From: a virus
IMG/VR virus record: IMGVR_UViG_3300030390_000436
Coordinates: 1 to 48,276 of that record
DNA: 48,276 nt
Direction: 5' to 3' (one strand)
A program made the position numbers and the translations under genes. Under the pieces are notes generated by a model, which searched no databases, was not told the DNA's origin, and saw only the letters and a list, made by a program, of their open reading frames with translations. This document shows positions 15,070 through 22,351 of the stretch, piece after piece (the stretch's first letter is position 1; the number at the start of each line of letters is the position of its first letter).

Positions 15070-15395
15070 TCTTGCTTCAAGAGTATACGATCCGAGCGAA
15101 CCGCGGACGCCCTCGCATTTGGTTGGAGGGCAAGCGGTTAGCGGCGGCGGGGTTTGAACGCGGTGTCCGGTTTGACGTGGTTCCATTGCCGTTGCGTGAT
15201 GGTGGCATGGTGTTGGCTCAGAACGAGGATGGCACTGGCAAGCGCAAGGTATCGGGGAAGGGTGACCGCCCTATCATTGACATCGTTGGTGCGGAGATTG
15301 TGAACAGCAAGTTGCGTGCTGGCGATGAGGTTGTGATCACTTACGATTGTGAGGTCAAAGAAATTTTAATCAGGAGGAAAGAAGATGAAGTTTAA
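15066..15395 (+). CDS. AbrB/SymE-like double swapped-hairpin protein (109 aa)
   Basis: Start ATG at 15066 (ATGA overlap with the methyltransferase). Two similar halves are visible: RPRIWLEGKRLAAAGFERGV with RFDVVPL, and RPIIDIVGAEIVNSKLRAGD with EVVITYD. The R(P)xIxLxGxxLxxxGFxxGxxFxV pattern resembles SymE/AbrB-like swapped-hairpin folds, which bind DNA or nucleic acids. The coupling with the methyltransferase suggests a specificity or regulatory partner. Both points are inference. Confidence 0.55.
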   Translation: MILLQEYTIRANRGRPRIWLEGKRLAAAGFERGVRFDVVPLPLRDGGMVLAQNEDGTGKRKVSGKGDRPIIDIVGAEIVNSKLRAGDEVVITYDCEVKEILIRRKEDEV

Positions 15396-15768
15396 TCCAG
15401 ACGAACTAAATGAGCTACCATTAAGTGACTATGAGAAGGGATACCTGACTGCTTTTTACGAAGGTTATCTTGATATGCAAGAATATAAATTTCCGAACGG
15501 CGCATGGTATGAGCATTTAGACGATGACATGGAATGGGTTGGCGTAAGTATTGATGATAGGCATTTTGATCTGTGTATGTACTTTGATGCCAAGCCTGAT
15601 CCAGAGCATCCAGATGAGTTGATTGGTATAGAATACCCAAAAGATTTAATTGTCTTGGTTTATGAACGCCATCCTGTGATAGACGGCATGGGTAATCCCA
15701 CTGGTAATTACACCACCGATACTTCACTCAAATATTATTTAAAAGAAAGTGAGGTAAACGATGCCTAA
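15385..15768 (+). CDS. Acidic hypothetical protein (127 aa)
   Basis: A 127-aa acidic protein (MKFNPDELNELPLSDYEKGY; AWYEHLDDDMEWVGVSIDD). The ribosome site AGGAGGAAAGAAG is strong. It overlaps both neighbours (11 and 8 bases). The high acidity (many Asp/Glu/Tyr) would suit a DNA-mimic or anti-defence role, but nothing in the sequence proves this. Family not recognised. Confidence 0.6.
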   Translation: MKFNPDELNELPLSDYEKGYLTAFYEGYLDMQEYKFPNGAWYEHLDDDMEWVGVSIDDRHFDLCMYFDAKPDPEHPDELIGIEYPKDLIVLVYERHPVIDGMGNPTGNYTTDTSLKYYLKESEVNDA

Positions 15769-16249
15769 TCATTGTTATCAGAGTGTTTACCTAGCAGGTA
15801 ACCCAAAGAAAATTGATCGTCTATACAAGGCGGTCAAGGAGGAGAGATTTTTGGATGAAGTTATTCCACAACCAACTAACCTGTTCCATGGTGCGTTGGG
15901 CGAGGAAGAGCGCAAGATGTGCGAGGAGAAAGGTATCTCGAACTGGTACGACTGGCGTAATGAAAACTGGCTTACCAAGTGGGACATATGTGATGCGGAG
16001 ATCGACGGGAATGGTCTTGAGTATTCAGATGACAAAACAGAAGCATGGTTCTCGTTCAGATGCTGGACTGCATGGGCTCCACCTGTTCCTGTGTGGGATA
16101 GGTTGCATGCGTTGGGCATCGAGGTCCAAGCGGACTATGAAGACGAGGGTCTTAACTTTGCGGGTGAGTACGCTAACGGCGTGGACAGAGTTGGGAACTA
16201 TCAGCCTTGGACGATCGAGCGTTTAGAACCAGAAACGGAGGAAGCATAA
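15761..16249 (+). CDS. YubB/DUF1281-like ferredoxin-fold protein
   Basis: A 162-aa protein opening MPNHCYQSVYLAG, with DEVIPQPTNL, YDWRNENWLTKWD, FSFRCWTAWAPPVPVWDRL and a late GLNFAGEY. This is the order seen in the phage/plasmid YubB-like (DUF1281, Api92-like) family with a ferredoxin-like fold (MPNxC, DWRxxNWGTKWD, FxTAWSPP). Its role is unknown. The stop overlaps the next start as TAATG. Confidence 0.75.
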   Translation: MPNHCYQSVYLAGNPKKIDRLYKAVKEERFLDEVIPQPTNLFHGALGEEERKMCEEKGISNWYDWRNENWLTKWDICDAEIDGNGLEYSDDKTEAWFSFRCWTAWAPPVPVWDRLHALGIEVQADYEDEGLNFAGEYANGVDRVGNYQPWTIERLEPETEEA

Positions 16250-16644
16250 TGGGACTAGATATGTATTTAACTGGGGACAAGTTTGTTCCTGATTATCAGG
16301 ACAAATTACCGAGGGCCAAGGTCGATAGTTATCCTGTCGAGAGCCAGAGATTGAAGCTGGGATACTGGCGTAAGCATTGGGCTCTGCATAATTACATCGA
16401 GGCCAACTACAACGACGGTGAGTCCCTTGGCAAAGTTGAGTTGGGTCCAGTATCTTTGCGTGAGATCGCGGATGCGGTGGAGCAAGGCAAACTGATCGAT
16501 CCAAACTACTCAGAGGAGATCGATGCGTGGCACAAGGAGCCGGAGAAAGTTGCGGAGACCTTGAAGATATTACGGGATGCCGCGGATTGGTTGGAAAAGG
16601 AAGACAACACTTGGAAGACTGTCGAATACTACGGGAGTTGGTGA
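16249..16644 (+). CDS. MGLDMYLxx-type phage hypothetical protein (131 aa)
   Basis: A 131-aa protein starting MGLDMYLTGDKF, with LGYWRKHWALHNYIEAN and an ending TWKTVEYYGSW. The MGLDMYL start and the GYWRKxxALHxW block recur in many small phage proteins of unknown function. The start is set by the TAATG overlap at 16247-16251. The stop overlaps the next start (TGATG). Confidence 0.7.
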   Translation: MGLDMYLTGDKFVPDYQDKLPRAKVDSYPVESQRLKLGYWRKHWALHNYIEANYNDGESLGKVELGPVSLREIADAVEQGKLIDPNYSEEIDAWHKEPEKVAETLKILRDAADWLEKEDNTWKTVEYYGSW

Positions 16645-16901
16645 TGGAGGATTATGTGTTCGAGTTAAAGTTCAACCACAAGAAACTGCGACAGCTTCGG
16701 CATCGCATTGTTTCTGTGGTTAATCCTGCACGGCGTGTGTCTCAAACTGAGGTGGCAGATGCGATAGGTATATCTCAATCGATGTTGTCTCGGTATGAGC
16801 GTGGACCCTTTTTTCCACCTCGTGATATATTGGAGCGTATAATTAAGTACTATGGTTCCAAGCGCACCAAGATGTCCGTTGATTTTTGGGAGAACGTGTA
16901 G
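16644..16901 (+). CDS. XRE-family helix-turn-helix regulator (85 aa)
   Basis: An 85-aa protein whose central part is a Cro/CI-type HTH (VSQTEVADAIGISQSMLSRY followed by ERG). The N-terminal helix is basic (NHKKLRQLRHRIVSVV). The start ATG 16644 overlaps the upstream stop (TGATG). It is probably a DNA-binding repressor of early genes. The TGTAATCA array at 13.9-14.1 kb is a reasonable candidate target, but that is inference. Confidence 0.75.
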   Translation: MEDYVFELKFNHKKLRQLRHRIVSVVNPARRVSQTEVADAIGISQSMLSRYERGPFFPPRDILERIIKYYGSKRTKMSVDFWENV

Positions 16902-16903
16902 TC

Positions 16904-17200
16904 ATGGGACGTATGAAAGAAGAACTTATGCGGATGAAAGAGACAGCGTACATGGATAAGTGTTCCGAGTGCGATGGTGAGGGGACTGTACTTCAAGAAG
17001 TACCTATGCCTCACAACTTTAACCGCGACATTGGTTACATCGATACCAAGACTGTGACTTGTGAGACGTGCAACGGCGCCAAAGAAGTTGAGCGTCTGTG
17101 CTACGAGTGCAGTGAGTGGATAACAATAAACGTTTCCGAGGATGCTATACTCTGTGATAACTGTATTGATATCAGGGACAATGGAATGGGGGTGGGCTGA
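16904..17200 (+). CDS. Zinc-ribbon protein, DnaJ-like Cys motifs (98 aa)
   Basis: A 98-aa protein with four Cys pairs: CSECDGEG, CETCNGAKE, CYECSEW and CDNC. The first two resemble the CxxCxGxG repeats of the DnaJ zinc domain, so two zinc sites are likely. The start is ATG 16904 (MGRMKEELM). The stop overlaps the next ATG (TGATG). It may be a chaperone-like or nucleic-acid-binding adaptor. Function not established. Confidence 0.65.
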   Translation: MGRMKEELMRMKETAYMDKCSECDGEGTVLQEVPMPHNFNRDIGYIDTKTVTCETCNGAKEVERLCYECSEWITINVSEDAILCDNCIDIRDNGMGVG

Positions 17201-17409
17201 TGGCTCTTAAAAAATATGAAGTGACATGCGAGGGCGTGGTCTCTCGTATCCAGGTTGTTGAGGCAGAGAACGTTGTCGAAGCAAGCGAGAAAGCGCGCAA
17301 AGCATTCTCTAAAGGTACGGGCGCAGAGTACCATGGCGTTGCGGCGGTGGATATTTACAAACAACCATCAGAACTTGAGTTGGATTTAATGAGACGGGAA
17401 GGATTGTAG
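17200..17409 (+). CDS. Small hypothetical protein (69 aa)
   Basis: A 69-aa protein (MALKKYEVTCEGVVSRIQVV; EAENVVEASEKARKAFSKG) with the beta-alpha pattern of small DpnD/PcfM-like proteins (a strand, then VEAxNxxEAxxKA). The resemblance is weak. The TGATG overlap with the zinc protein indicates coupling. Confidence 0.6.
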   Translation: MALKKYEVTCEGVVSRIQVVEAENVVEASEKARKAFSKGTGAEYHGVAAVDIYKQPSELELDLMRREGL

Positions 17410-17411
17410 CA

Positions 17412-17588
17412 ATGATCGATGATCGTGTTGATGTTTACTACATGCTGGACCGATTGGATGAAGTTATCACGGGCCACAACGACAAGATGATGACATCTCT
17501 TGTCGATTTACGAGATGAGTTGGTTTATAATTTAGGTATCAATCAAAGAATTAAACATGGTATTAAGGAGGATACAAAAAATGTATAA
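17412..17588 (+). CDS. Small acidic protein (58 aa)
   Basis: A 58-aa helical, acidic protein (MIDDRVDVYYMLDRLDEVIT; VDLRDELVYNLGINQRI). It starts 3 bases after the preceding stop and overlaps the next gene's start by 8 bases; the next gene's AAGGAGG site lies inside its 3' end. No family recognised. Confidence 0.55.
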   Translation: MIDDRVDVYYMLDRLDEVITGHNDKMMTSLVDLRDELVYNLGINQRIKHGIKEDTKNV

Positions 17589-18072
17589 GAGTTTATTAAT
17601 AGGTTTAGTATGTGCATCGACCTCGGTCCACGCTGAAACATACAAGGTCAATGCCCATGTGGTAGATGTTCGACCAGTGTACAGACAGGTCACATACTCT
17701 GACCCAGTTAGTACATGTCACAATGTATCTGTTCCTATGTACGGGAGCAGCGGACCATCCAATCCAATCGATACTTTATTTGGTGCGGTGCTTGGCGGTG
17801 CGATTGGCAACCAGTTTGGTAGCGGTGATGGACGAGATGCCATGACTGTATTAGGTGCGATCTTCGGAGCGGATGTTGCACAGAACAGCAATCAACAGGT
17901 TGTTGGGTATCAAAATCAAAGGCAATGTGGCACCAACTACGTTCGTAGGGTTGAGCGTGTCATTGATGGGTACGACACAACGTATTCGTGGAATGGTTTG
18001 ACGGGCGTAGCTCGGACCAAGAAGAAGTATAAGCGCGGCACTCATATGCCGGTAAGGATTTCATTCAACTAA
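17581..18072 (+). CDS. Secreted glycine-zipper (17-kDa antigen-like) protein
   Basis: A 163-aa protein with a clear signal peptide (MYKSLLIGLVCASTSVHA, cleavage likely after VHA) and a glycine-zipper 2TM block (LFGAVLGGAIGNQFGSGDG, then VLGAIFGADVA) as in the Rick_17kDa_Anti family. Two Cys and a C-terminal beta-rich part follow (YDTTYSWNGLTGVARTKKKY). The start at 17581 has AAGGAGG 10 bases upstream. Exported to the periplasm or outer membrane, it could alter the host envelope, for example to exclude other phages. That role is inferred. Confidence 0.75.
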   Translation: MYKSLLIGLVCASTSVHAETYKVNAHVVDVRPVYRQVTYSDPVSTCHNVSVPMYGSSGPSNPIDTLFGAVLGGAIGNQFGSGDGRDAMTVLGAIFGADVAQNSNQQVVGYQNQRQCGTNYVRRVERVIDGYDTTYSWNGLTGVARTKKKYKRGTHMPVRISFN

Positions 18073-18083
18073 GGAGGTTTACT

Positions 18084-18272
18084 ATGACTAATAAATCACT
18101 CAACCATGCCCAACAGTCTGAGCTTACGTTTCTTCGCAACCAAGTTGATGGAAGAATGAATGCCTCATTGACACGCTACCCTCACAGCAACACGGCTCAA
18201 GATTTAGATCGAGCCCGACGTGAACTCCAGACATTTGTGGAGACGTTGCGCCGTGATGGATACGATATCTGA
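18084..18272 (+). CDS. Small helical hypothetical protein (62 aa)
   Basis: A 62-aa charged helical protein (MTNKSLNHAQQSELTFLRNQ; DLDRARRELQTFVETLRRDG). It has a strong AAGGAGG site upstream and overlaps the next gene by 17 bases. Likely a small coiled-coil. No family recognised. Confidence 0.6.
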   Translation: MTNKSLNHAQQSELTFLRNQVDGRMNASLTRYPHSNTAQDLDRARRELQTFVETLRRDGYDI

Positions 18273-18660
18273 TCAAGCCTACCAGCTTCGTGTCATCGCA
18301 TTAGGCATGAGACGAGGCGTCCCACCCGAGCAAGCTGGCGCCGAGATACTAGAGTCGGTGGCGGATTACGTCGATTGGTTACACAAAGAATTATGGATGG
18401 AAAATGAAAGACTTCAAGACGAACTTACAAAGCATGAGATCATTGGCAAAGAAAGAGAACAAACAGATGATGAAAATCTGCCGGCCGACTTCGGCGGTCC
18501 TCTCTCCAGACAGGATCGTGACCGAGGAGATGCAGAAGTTTTATCTCTTGGTGTTAATGAAAGAGCGGCCCCTTTGGACAGTGCCCATGCTTCAACGCAA
18601 ACTAAGAGTGAAGCAGTGTATGATACTAACCTGGTTAACCGAATTAAAAAAACAACGTAA
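18256..18660 (+). CDS. Hypothetical protein with coiled-coil N-half (134 aa)
   Basis: The N-terminal 60-70 residues look genuine (MDTISDQAYQLRVIALGMRR; SVADYVDWLHKELWMENERL; QDELTKHEII), a helix followed by a coiled coil. The second half (from about residue 75) is polar and irregular, and overlaps the next gene in another frame for 257 bases. Either the real protein is a fusion across a frameshift, or both frames are used. Confidence 0.5.
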   Translation: MDTISDQAYQLRVIALGMRRGVPPEQAGAEILESVADYVDWLHKELWMENERLQDELTKHEIIGKEREQTDDENLPADFGGPLSRQDRDRGDAEVLSLGVNERAAPLDSAHASTQTKSEAVYDTNLVNRIKKTT

Positions 18661-18709
18661 AGTAAAGAAGGAGAATGGCGAATGGAAATTGCGAGAGAAA
18701 GAAACATGA
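18404..18709 (+). CDS. Winged-helix-like protein (101 aa)
   Basis: A 101-aa basic protein whose C-terminal half has a winged-helix pattern (KFYLLVLMKERPLWTVPMLQ; WLTELKKQRKVKKENGEWKL). Its stop overlaps the next gene's ATG as ATGA at 18706-18709, which supports this frame as the coding one. The N-terminal 40 residues are less convincing and lie inside the previous gene's frame. Probably a DNA-binding regulator. Confidence 0.55.
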   Translation: MKDFKTNLQSMRSLAKKENKQMMKICRPTSAVLSPDRIVTEEMQKFYLLVLMKERPLWTVPMLQRKLRVKQCMILTWLTELKKQRKVKKENGEWKLREKET

Positions 18710-19224
18710 AAGAGTTTGACACTACAAAGATGCCGGCGGTGGTCGAGACGAACACCTTCTCTGGTAGTGCATTTGCAGTGAACTCTCAAGGCGAACAGAT
18801 CTTTATCAACTCTCGGATCATGGAGCGCATGAAGTTAAGAGAGGGCATGCAAGTCAATGCGTATGTTCTCCCCAACTACGAGGACAAGAGGGACACTATA
18901 CCTTGGCGCGCTATGCGGGTGGACACTACCCACAGTGACATTGCAGAACCACGGGATGAGTTGTCTGAAACAGACAGAGAGATCATGCGTATATTGTGGG
19001 ACAAGGAAGAGATCGGCAGACTATGGACTGACAAAGAGATAGCCGAGAAAGTAAATGCCGAGGCTGTCACAACTTTGGACACTGCATCTTCATTCGATTG
19101 CCATCGATCATGTGTCAGGTTGCACGATCGAGGGTTCATTTGCCGAGTTGATTTCAGCAGCGATCCTAAACCAATCCGGTCCACGATTTTGTGGACAGCA
19201 GACATCAGGGATTTTGAAGACTGA
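18706..19224 (+). CDS. OB/cold-shock-like plus winged-helix protein (172 aa)
   Basis: The N-terminal half resembles a cold-shock/OB fold (GSAFAVNSQGEQIFINSRIM; LREGMQVNAYVLPNYEDK; IPWRAMRV). The C-terminal half is a helical, winged-helix-like part (ETDREIMRILWDKEE; TDKEIAEKVNAEAVTT; VRLHDRGFICRVDF). The start is set by the ATGA overlap. It may bind single-stranded nucleic acid and regulate early genes. The domain calls are from pattern only. Confidence 0.6.
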   Translation: MKEFDTTKMPAVVETNTFSGSAFAVNSQGEQIFINSRIMERMKLREGMQVNAYVLPNYEDKRDTIPWRAMRVDTTHSDIAEPRDELSETDREIMRILWDKEEIGRLWTDKEIAEKVNAEAVTTLDTASSFDCHRSCVRLHDRGFICRVDFSSDPKPIRSTILWTADIRDFED

Positions 19225-19285
19225 CTTGCGCTTTGGTTATATATCTTGTAGAAGTAATCAACACGCTACCTACAAGGAGACCATC

Positions 19286-19495
19286 ATGGCGAAGAGTAAA
19301 GTAAAAGGGGGGATAGAACTGATTCAAGTTAAGGGATCGGAGCCCCCGAAGTTTAGAAATGTGGCTGTATTAATCGAGGACCATGCTAAGTTGCACACTC
19401 TGGCAACGGACGAGCAACGCTCGATGGCACGACAGTTATCTGTCTTGATACGAAAAGCCTATGCAGAGATGGAAACATCTGGTATACAAAGATAA
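19286..19495 (+). CDS. Ribbon-helix-helix-like small protein (69 aa)
   Basis: A 69-aa basic protein (MAKSKVKGGIELIQVKGSEP) whose second half (DHAKLHTLATDEQRSMARQL followed by SVLIRKAY) fits a CopG/Arc-type ribbon-helix-helix. The start at 19286 is preceded by AAGGAGACCATC. It is the last gene of this rightward operon, followed by a strong terminator. Likely an autoregulatory DNA-binding protein. Confidence 0.6.
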   Translation: MAKSKVKGGIELIQVKGSEPPKFRNVAVLIEDHAKLHTLATDEQRSMARQLSVLIRKAYAEMETSGIQR

Positions 19496-19520
19496 GACAC
19501 TCCCTGACTCTGCTCTACCT

Positions 19521-19546
19521 GGCCCCCAATTAGGGGGCCTTTTTTC
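19521..19546 (+). terminator. Strong rho-independent terminator
   Basis: GGCCCCC/GGGGGCC stem with an AATTA loop, followed by TTTTTTCTTGCTTTT. It ends the rightward operon. Confidence 0.9.
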
Positions 19547-19635
19547 TTGCTTTTACAAATAATCTTAGTAGTATTTATGTGCGAGGTGGGGATCTCGCGG
19601 CCTCTTACTTGAGGGTTTTATTTTTAGCTGAACAC

Positions 19636-19665
19636 AAGACGGGGCAGGTTTTCTTGCCCCGTCTT
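19636..19665. terminator. Long hairpin between convergent operons
   Basis: An 11-bp perfect stem AAGACGGGGCA/TGCCCCGTCTT with an 8-base loop, followed rightwards by ACTTTTG. It lies 8 bases beyond the stop of the leftward SNF2 operon, so it probably serves both directions. Confidence 0.6.
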
Positions 19666-19673
19666 ACTTTTGA

Positions 19674-20039
19674 TTACAACTCTTCAAAGAACTCTGGTGT
19701 TAGTTCTTCTCGGTTAACTGCCGGTGTCATCAAACTAATTTGCCTGCGTGTTCGGAAGAAACCTATGTGTTCTGGAAACTCTTCCATAAACATACGAGCA
19801 TAGAACGCTGAGTAATTATTGTTGATCTTAAACCCAGTGTCTCTATTGTAGTTGATGTCCTTTTCCCAGCGCACCCTCATCAACACACCATCGATCGAGT
19901 AGTTTTCATAGCCACGTTTAATTAAATCAAACGTGAACTGGGTCAGCCAACCATAGACCTCCGGATGTTCGTTGTGAAACTCGGAGAACTTTGCTTTCAT
20001 TTGATCGTGCCGACATTCGAAGTTATCGTTTAGGTTCAT
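19674..20039 (-). CDS. Hypothetical protein downstream of SNF2 helicase (121 aa)
   Basis: A 121-aa protein with YGWLTQFTFDLIKRGYENYS, MRVRWEKD and FKINNNYSAFYARMFMEEFP blocks. I recall this HPEVY...FTF...RG...FKINNNY..FYAR pattern as a recurrent phage family of unknown function. I start it at ATG 20039 (GGAAAG upstream) rather than TTG 20051. It overlaps the 84-aa gene by 17 bases. Last gene of the SNF2 unit. Confidence 0.65.
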   Translation of the reverse strand: MNLNDNFECRHDQMKAKFSEFHNEHPEVYGWLTQFTFDLIKRGYENYSIDGVLMRVRWEKDINYNRDTGFKINNNYSAFYARMFMEEFPEHIGFFRTRRQISLMTPAVNREELTPEFFEEL

Positions 20040-20277
20040 TTGACTTTCCAATCTTACCTTTGCGTAATCTTTCGGGCTCCTTGCTGTAGCCTCTGATCTG
20101 AGTTACGTTATTGCGTTTCATGGACTTGAGTATCATTGCTGATATGTCTTCATCCAATCCGGTCTGTTGAGATAGAATCTTAGAACCAGTGTCCAAGTTT
20201 CTCAGTCCACGTTTGTAGTCTACCATGGTTTCTATTGCGGCATCGTGTTCTACTTTGCCGGCTTTAGTGTCAGCCAT
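20023..20277 (-). CDS. Small basic helical protein of SNF2 unit (84 aa)
   Basis: An 84-aa protein (MADTKAGKVEHDAAIETMVD; KILSQQTGLDEDISAMILKS) with a basic tail (RLRKGKIGKSNEPKR). It overlaps the helicase stop by 28 bases and the next gene by 17 bases, so all three are co-translated. It may be a DNA-binding partner of the helicase. Function not recognised. Confidence 0.6.
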   Translation of the reverse strand: MADTKAGKVEHDAAIETMVDYKRGLRNLDTGSKILSQQTGLDEDISAMILKSMKRNNVTQIRGYSKEPERLRKGKIGKSNEPKR

Positions 20278-21716
20278 TCTCTTGCTTCCTCTCCTAAAAC
20301 TTTTGCACCGATATCAATCTTAGATCGAAGGGACTTAACAATACGCTCATCAAGTGTACCCTCGCTGATCAGATCGACATAAGTGACAGGATTTTTTTGA
20401 CCGATTCGGTGCGCCCTGTCTTCACTTTGGATACGAGTTTCCAAGTTAAAGTCATTGGCATAGTATACCACAAGGTTAGCCTCGGTCAAAGTCAGGCCGT
20501 ACCCTGCGGTAGCTGGATTACCCACAAAGAATTTGAGTGGGTGATTAGAATCTTGGAAGTTAGTAACGATTGCTTGCCGTTCATCACCTCCGGTGTCCCC
20601 GAAGTAAGAAGCAGCGGACCCAGATCCGAGGGTCCTGTTGAGTGTAGCAGTGATCTCTTTTATGTCATGTCGAAACCGTGACCATATGATCGCCTTGCCA
20701 TCATGCTCTTCCAAAATTTCTAGCAGTGCATCCATTCTCCGAGTTGGAAACGTCATCATCGTTCCATCGTCAGACATGAGATGCCCTGACATAATCTGTT
20801 GTATTCTTAGAAGCTGGGTAATTACGGCCGGCGCCGTGACCAACTCTCCATTGTCGAGCATCAACAGTGCTTGTCGCTGGATGTCATCGTACATCTTTGC
20901 TTGTTCTGTTGTCAGCGTAACGTGTCGAACTGTGTATGTTTTGTCGGGCAGATCCAAACAATCTTTCTTCAATACTCGATAGCTAAACTGATCTATCTTC
21001 TCGGTTAACTCATCGAGGTTCTTGTAACCCAGCACTTGTTGAAAGGCGTGGGCTCCCATGTTTCTGCGTTGCAGCACAGCATACCGACCTTGGAATGCGT
21101 AGAACGAATCATATCCTAGTAACCCAGGTCCAAGGAACTCTGCTTGTGCATATATATCCATGGGTGATTTGGTTATTGGTGATCCGGTCAGCAATCTTTT
21201 GTACTTAAACCCTTCAGCAATTTTAATCAGGGCCTTTGTGCGCTTGGCTTTACTATTCTTGATTGTAGTGGACTCATCGATTGCGATCATCCCGTGCTTA
21301 CCTAGGTGTTTCGCCAACCACTTGCCTGCTACTTGTCCCTTGGTTGTGGAAAACGCTTCAACATTCATGACAAAGATAGTCAGACCGGAGAAAGGTTCCT
21401 TGACTGACTGGACTTCAGCCTGTTGTTTTTTATTTCCAACAGACACCCATCGAATCACACGGTGCGGAACGTCATCCGACATGTGTTGAGGGATTTCTTT
21501 GGCTATCCAGTTCCTATACACACCCTTTGGTGCGATGATCAGGGCGAAGTTGACTTCCCCTTTTGTAAACAACTGACCGAGGTTATCGATCAGCACTTTA
21601 GATTTACCCGTTCCCATCTCCATAAAGAAGCCGAAGGACAATCTATCTCCAACAGCGTCTAAGGAAGTCTTTTGATGGTCATATGGTACTGTTTTAAATT
21701 TATAGTTGACAGTCAT
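20250..21716 (-). CDS. SNF2-family (SF2) DNA helicase/translocase
   Basis: A 488-aa protein with two RecA-like lobes. Lobe 1 has Walker A MGTGKS (34-39), ALIIAPKG (motif Ia) and the DEST box (147-150). Lobe 2 has AIIWSRFRHDI, VVYYANDFNLETR and the motif VI region QSEDRAHRIGQ (430-440), the Snf2 signature. No accessory domain is visible, so this is the short phage type. Such enzymes move on dsDNA and may aid recombination-dependent replication or fork handling. ATG 21716 has AGGAGG upstream. It is read divergently from the replication operon. Confidence 0.92.
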   Translation of the reverse strand: MTVNYKFKTVPYDHQKTSLDAVGDRLSFGFFMEMGTGKSKVLIDNLGQLFTKGEVNFALIIAPKGVYRNWIAKEIPQHMSDDVPHRVIRWVSVGNKKQQAEVQSVKEPFSGLTIFVMNVEAFSTTKGQVAGKWLAKHLGKHGMIAIDESTTIKNSKAKRTKALIKIAEGFKYKRLLTGSPITKSPMDIYAQAEFLGPGLLGYDSFYAFQGRYAVLQRRNMGAHAFQQVLGYKNLDELTEKIDQFSYRVLKKDCLDLPDKTYTVRHVTLTTEQAKMYDDIQRQALLMLDNGELVTAPAVITQLLRIQQIMSGHLMSDDGTMMTFPTRRMDALLEILEEHDGKAIIWSRFRHDIKEITATLNRTLGSGSAASYFGDTGGDERQAIVTNFQDSNHPLKFFVGNPATAGYGLTLTEANLVVYYANDFNLETRIQSEDRAHRIGQKNPVTYVDLISEGTLDERIVKSLRSKIDIGAKVLGEEAREWLTLKPAK

Positions 21717-21752
21717 CTGTTTCCTCCTGTAACGTAGTTCTTACACACCATT

Positions 21753-21773
21753 AGTTGTGTGTCAACCACAACT
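21753..21773. promoter_or_regulatory. Operator-like inverted repeat between SNF2 and replication operons
   Basis: AGTTGTG, 7 bases (TGTCAAC), CACAACT, a perfect 7-bp inverted repeat placed 37 bases from the SNF2 start and 18 bases before the replication operon. It could be an operator for both units or a leader hairpin. Confidence 0.5.
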
Positions 21774-21790
21774 CTGAAGAGGGATTACTT

Positions 21791-22351
21791 ATGACAGAAA
21801 TATTTGAAGACATGTTTGACGAAAGCCACGCCTTGGCAGATGTCAATGAACAAACAGGGAAGCAACTCAGCACCCTTGTAAAACAATTAAGACAAGTAGA
21901 AAGTCAGATGGAGGATGCTGAACAGCATTTGAAGTCTCTAAGAGCAGAGAAGCATAGGCTCTCTGTTGAGAACATCCCATCGTTAATGGATGAGATGGGC
22001 ATGGAGCGTATTGATGTAGACGGACTGACTGTTGAGCGTAAGCTGATGGTACATGCATCTATCCCAGCAGACAATAAAGAACAGGCGTTCGGTTGGTTAC
22101 GGGAGAACAACCTCGATGACATCATTAAGAATGACATCACTTGTTCCTTTGGCAAGGGGCAGGACAATCTAGCAGGCGATGTCGTTGGTATCCTGCGAGA
22201 GAAAGGTTTTGATCCTAAGACCAAGACCCACGTCCATCCAAGTACACTCAAGGCGTTCATTAAAGAACGTATCACCGCAGACAAACCAGTAGACCTCGAC
22301 ATGTTCGGGGCATTCGTAGCCAACGCAGCACATATCCGGAGGAAAACATAA
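21791..22351 (+). CDS. Coiled-coil replication-operon protein (186 aa)
   Basis: A 186-aa protein with a long coiled coil (about residues 20-65: LVKQLRQVESQMEDAEQHLK) and a globular second half (GMERIDVDGLTVERKLMVHA; VDLDMFGAFVANAAHIRRK at the end). It opens the replication operon, immediately before the SSB-like gene (TAATG overlap). Proteins of this shape accompany SSB-like genes in many phages. It may be a recombination mediator or loader, but that is inference. Confidence 0.65.
   Translation: MTEIFEDMFDESHALADVNEQTGKQLSTLVKQLRQVESQMEDAEQHLKSLRAEKHRLSVENIPSLMDEMGMERIDVDGLTVERKLMVHASIPADNKEQAFGWLRENNLDDIIKNDITCSFGKGQDNLAGDVVGILREKGFDPKTKTHVHPSTLKAFIKERITADKPVDLDMFGAFVANAAHIRRKT

Noticed and set aside
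20397-21662. Rightward frames opposite SNF2
   Set aside because: Antisense to a clear helicase with all motifs; no independent evidence.
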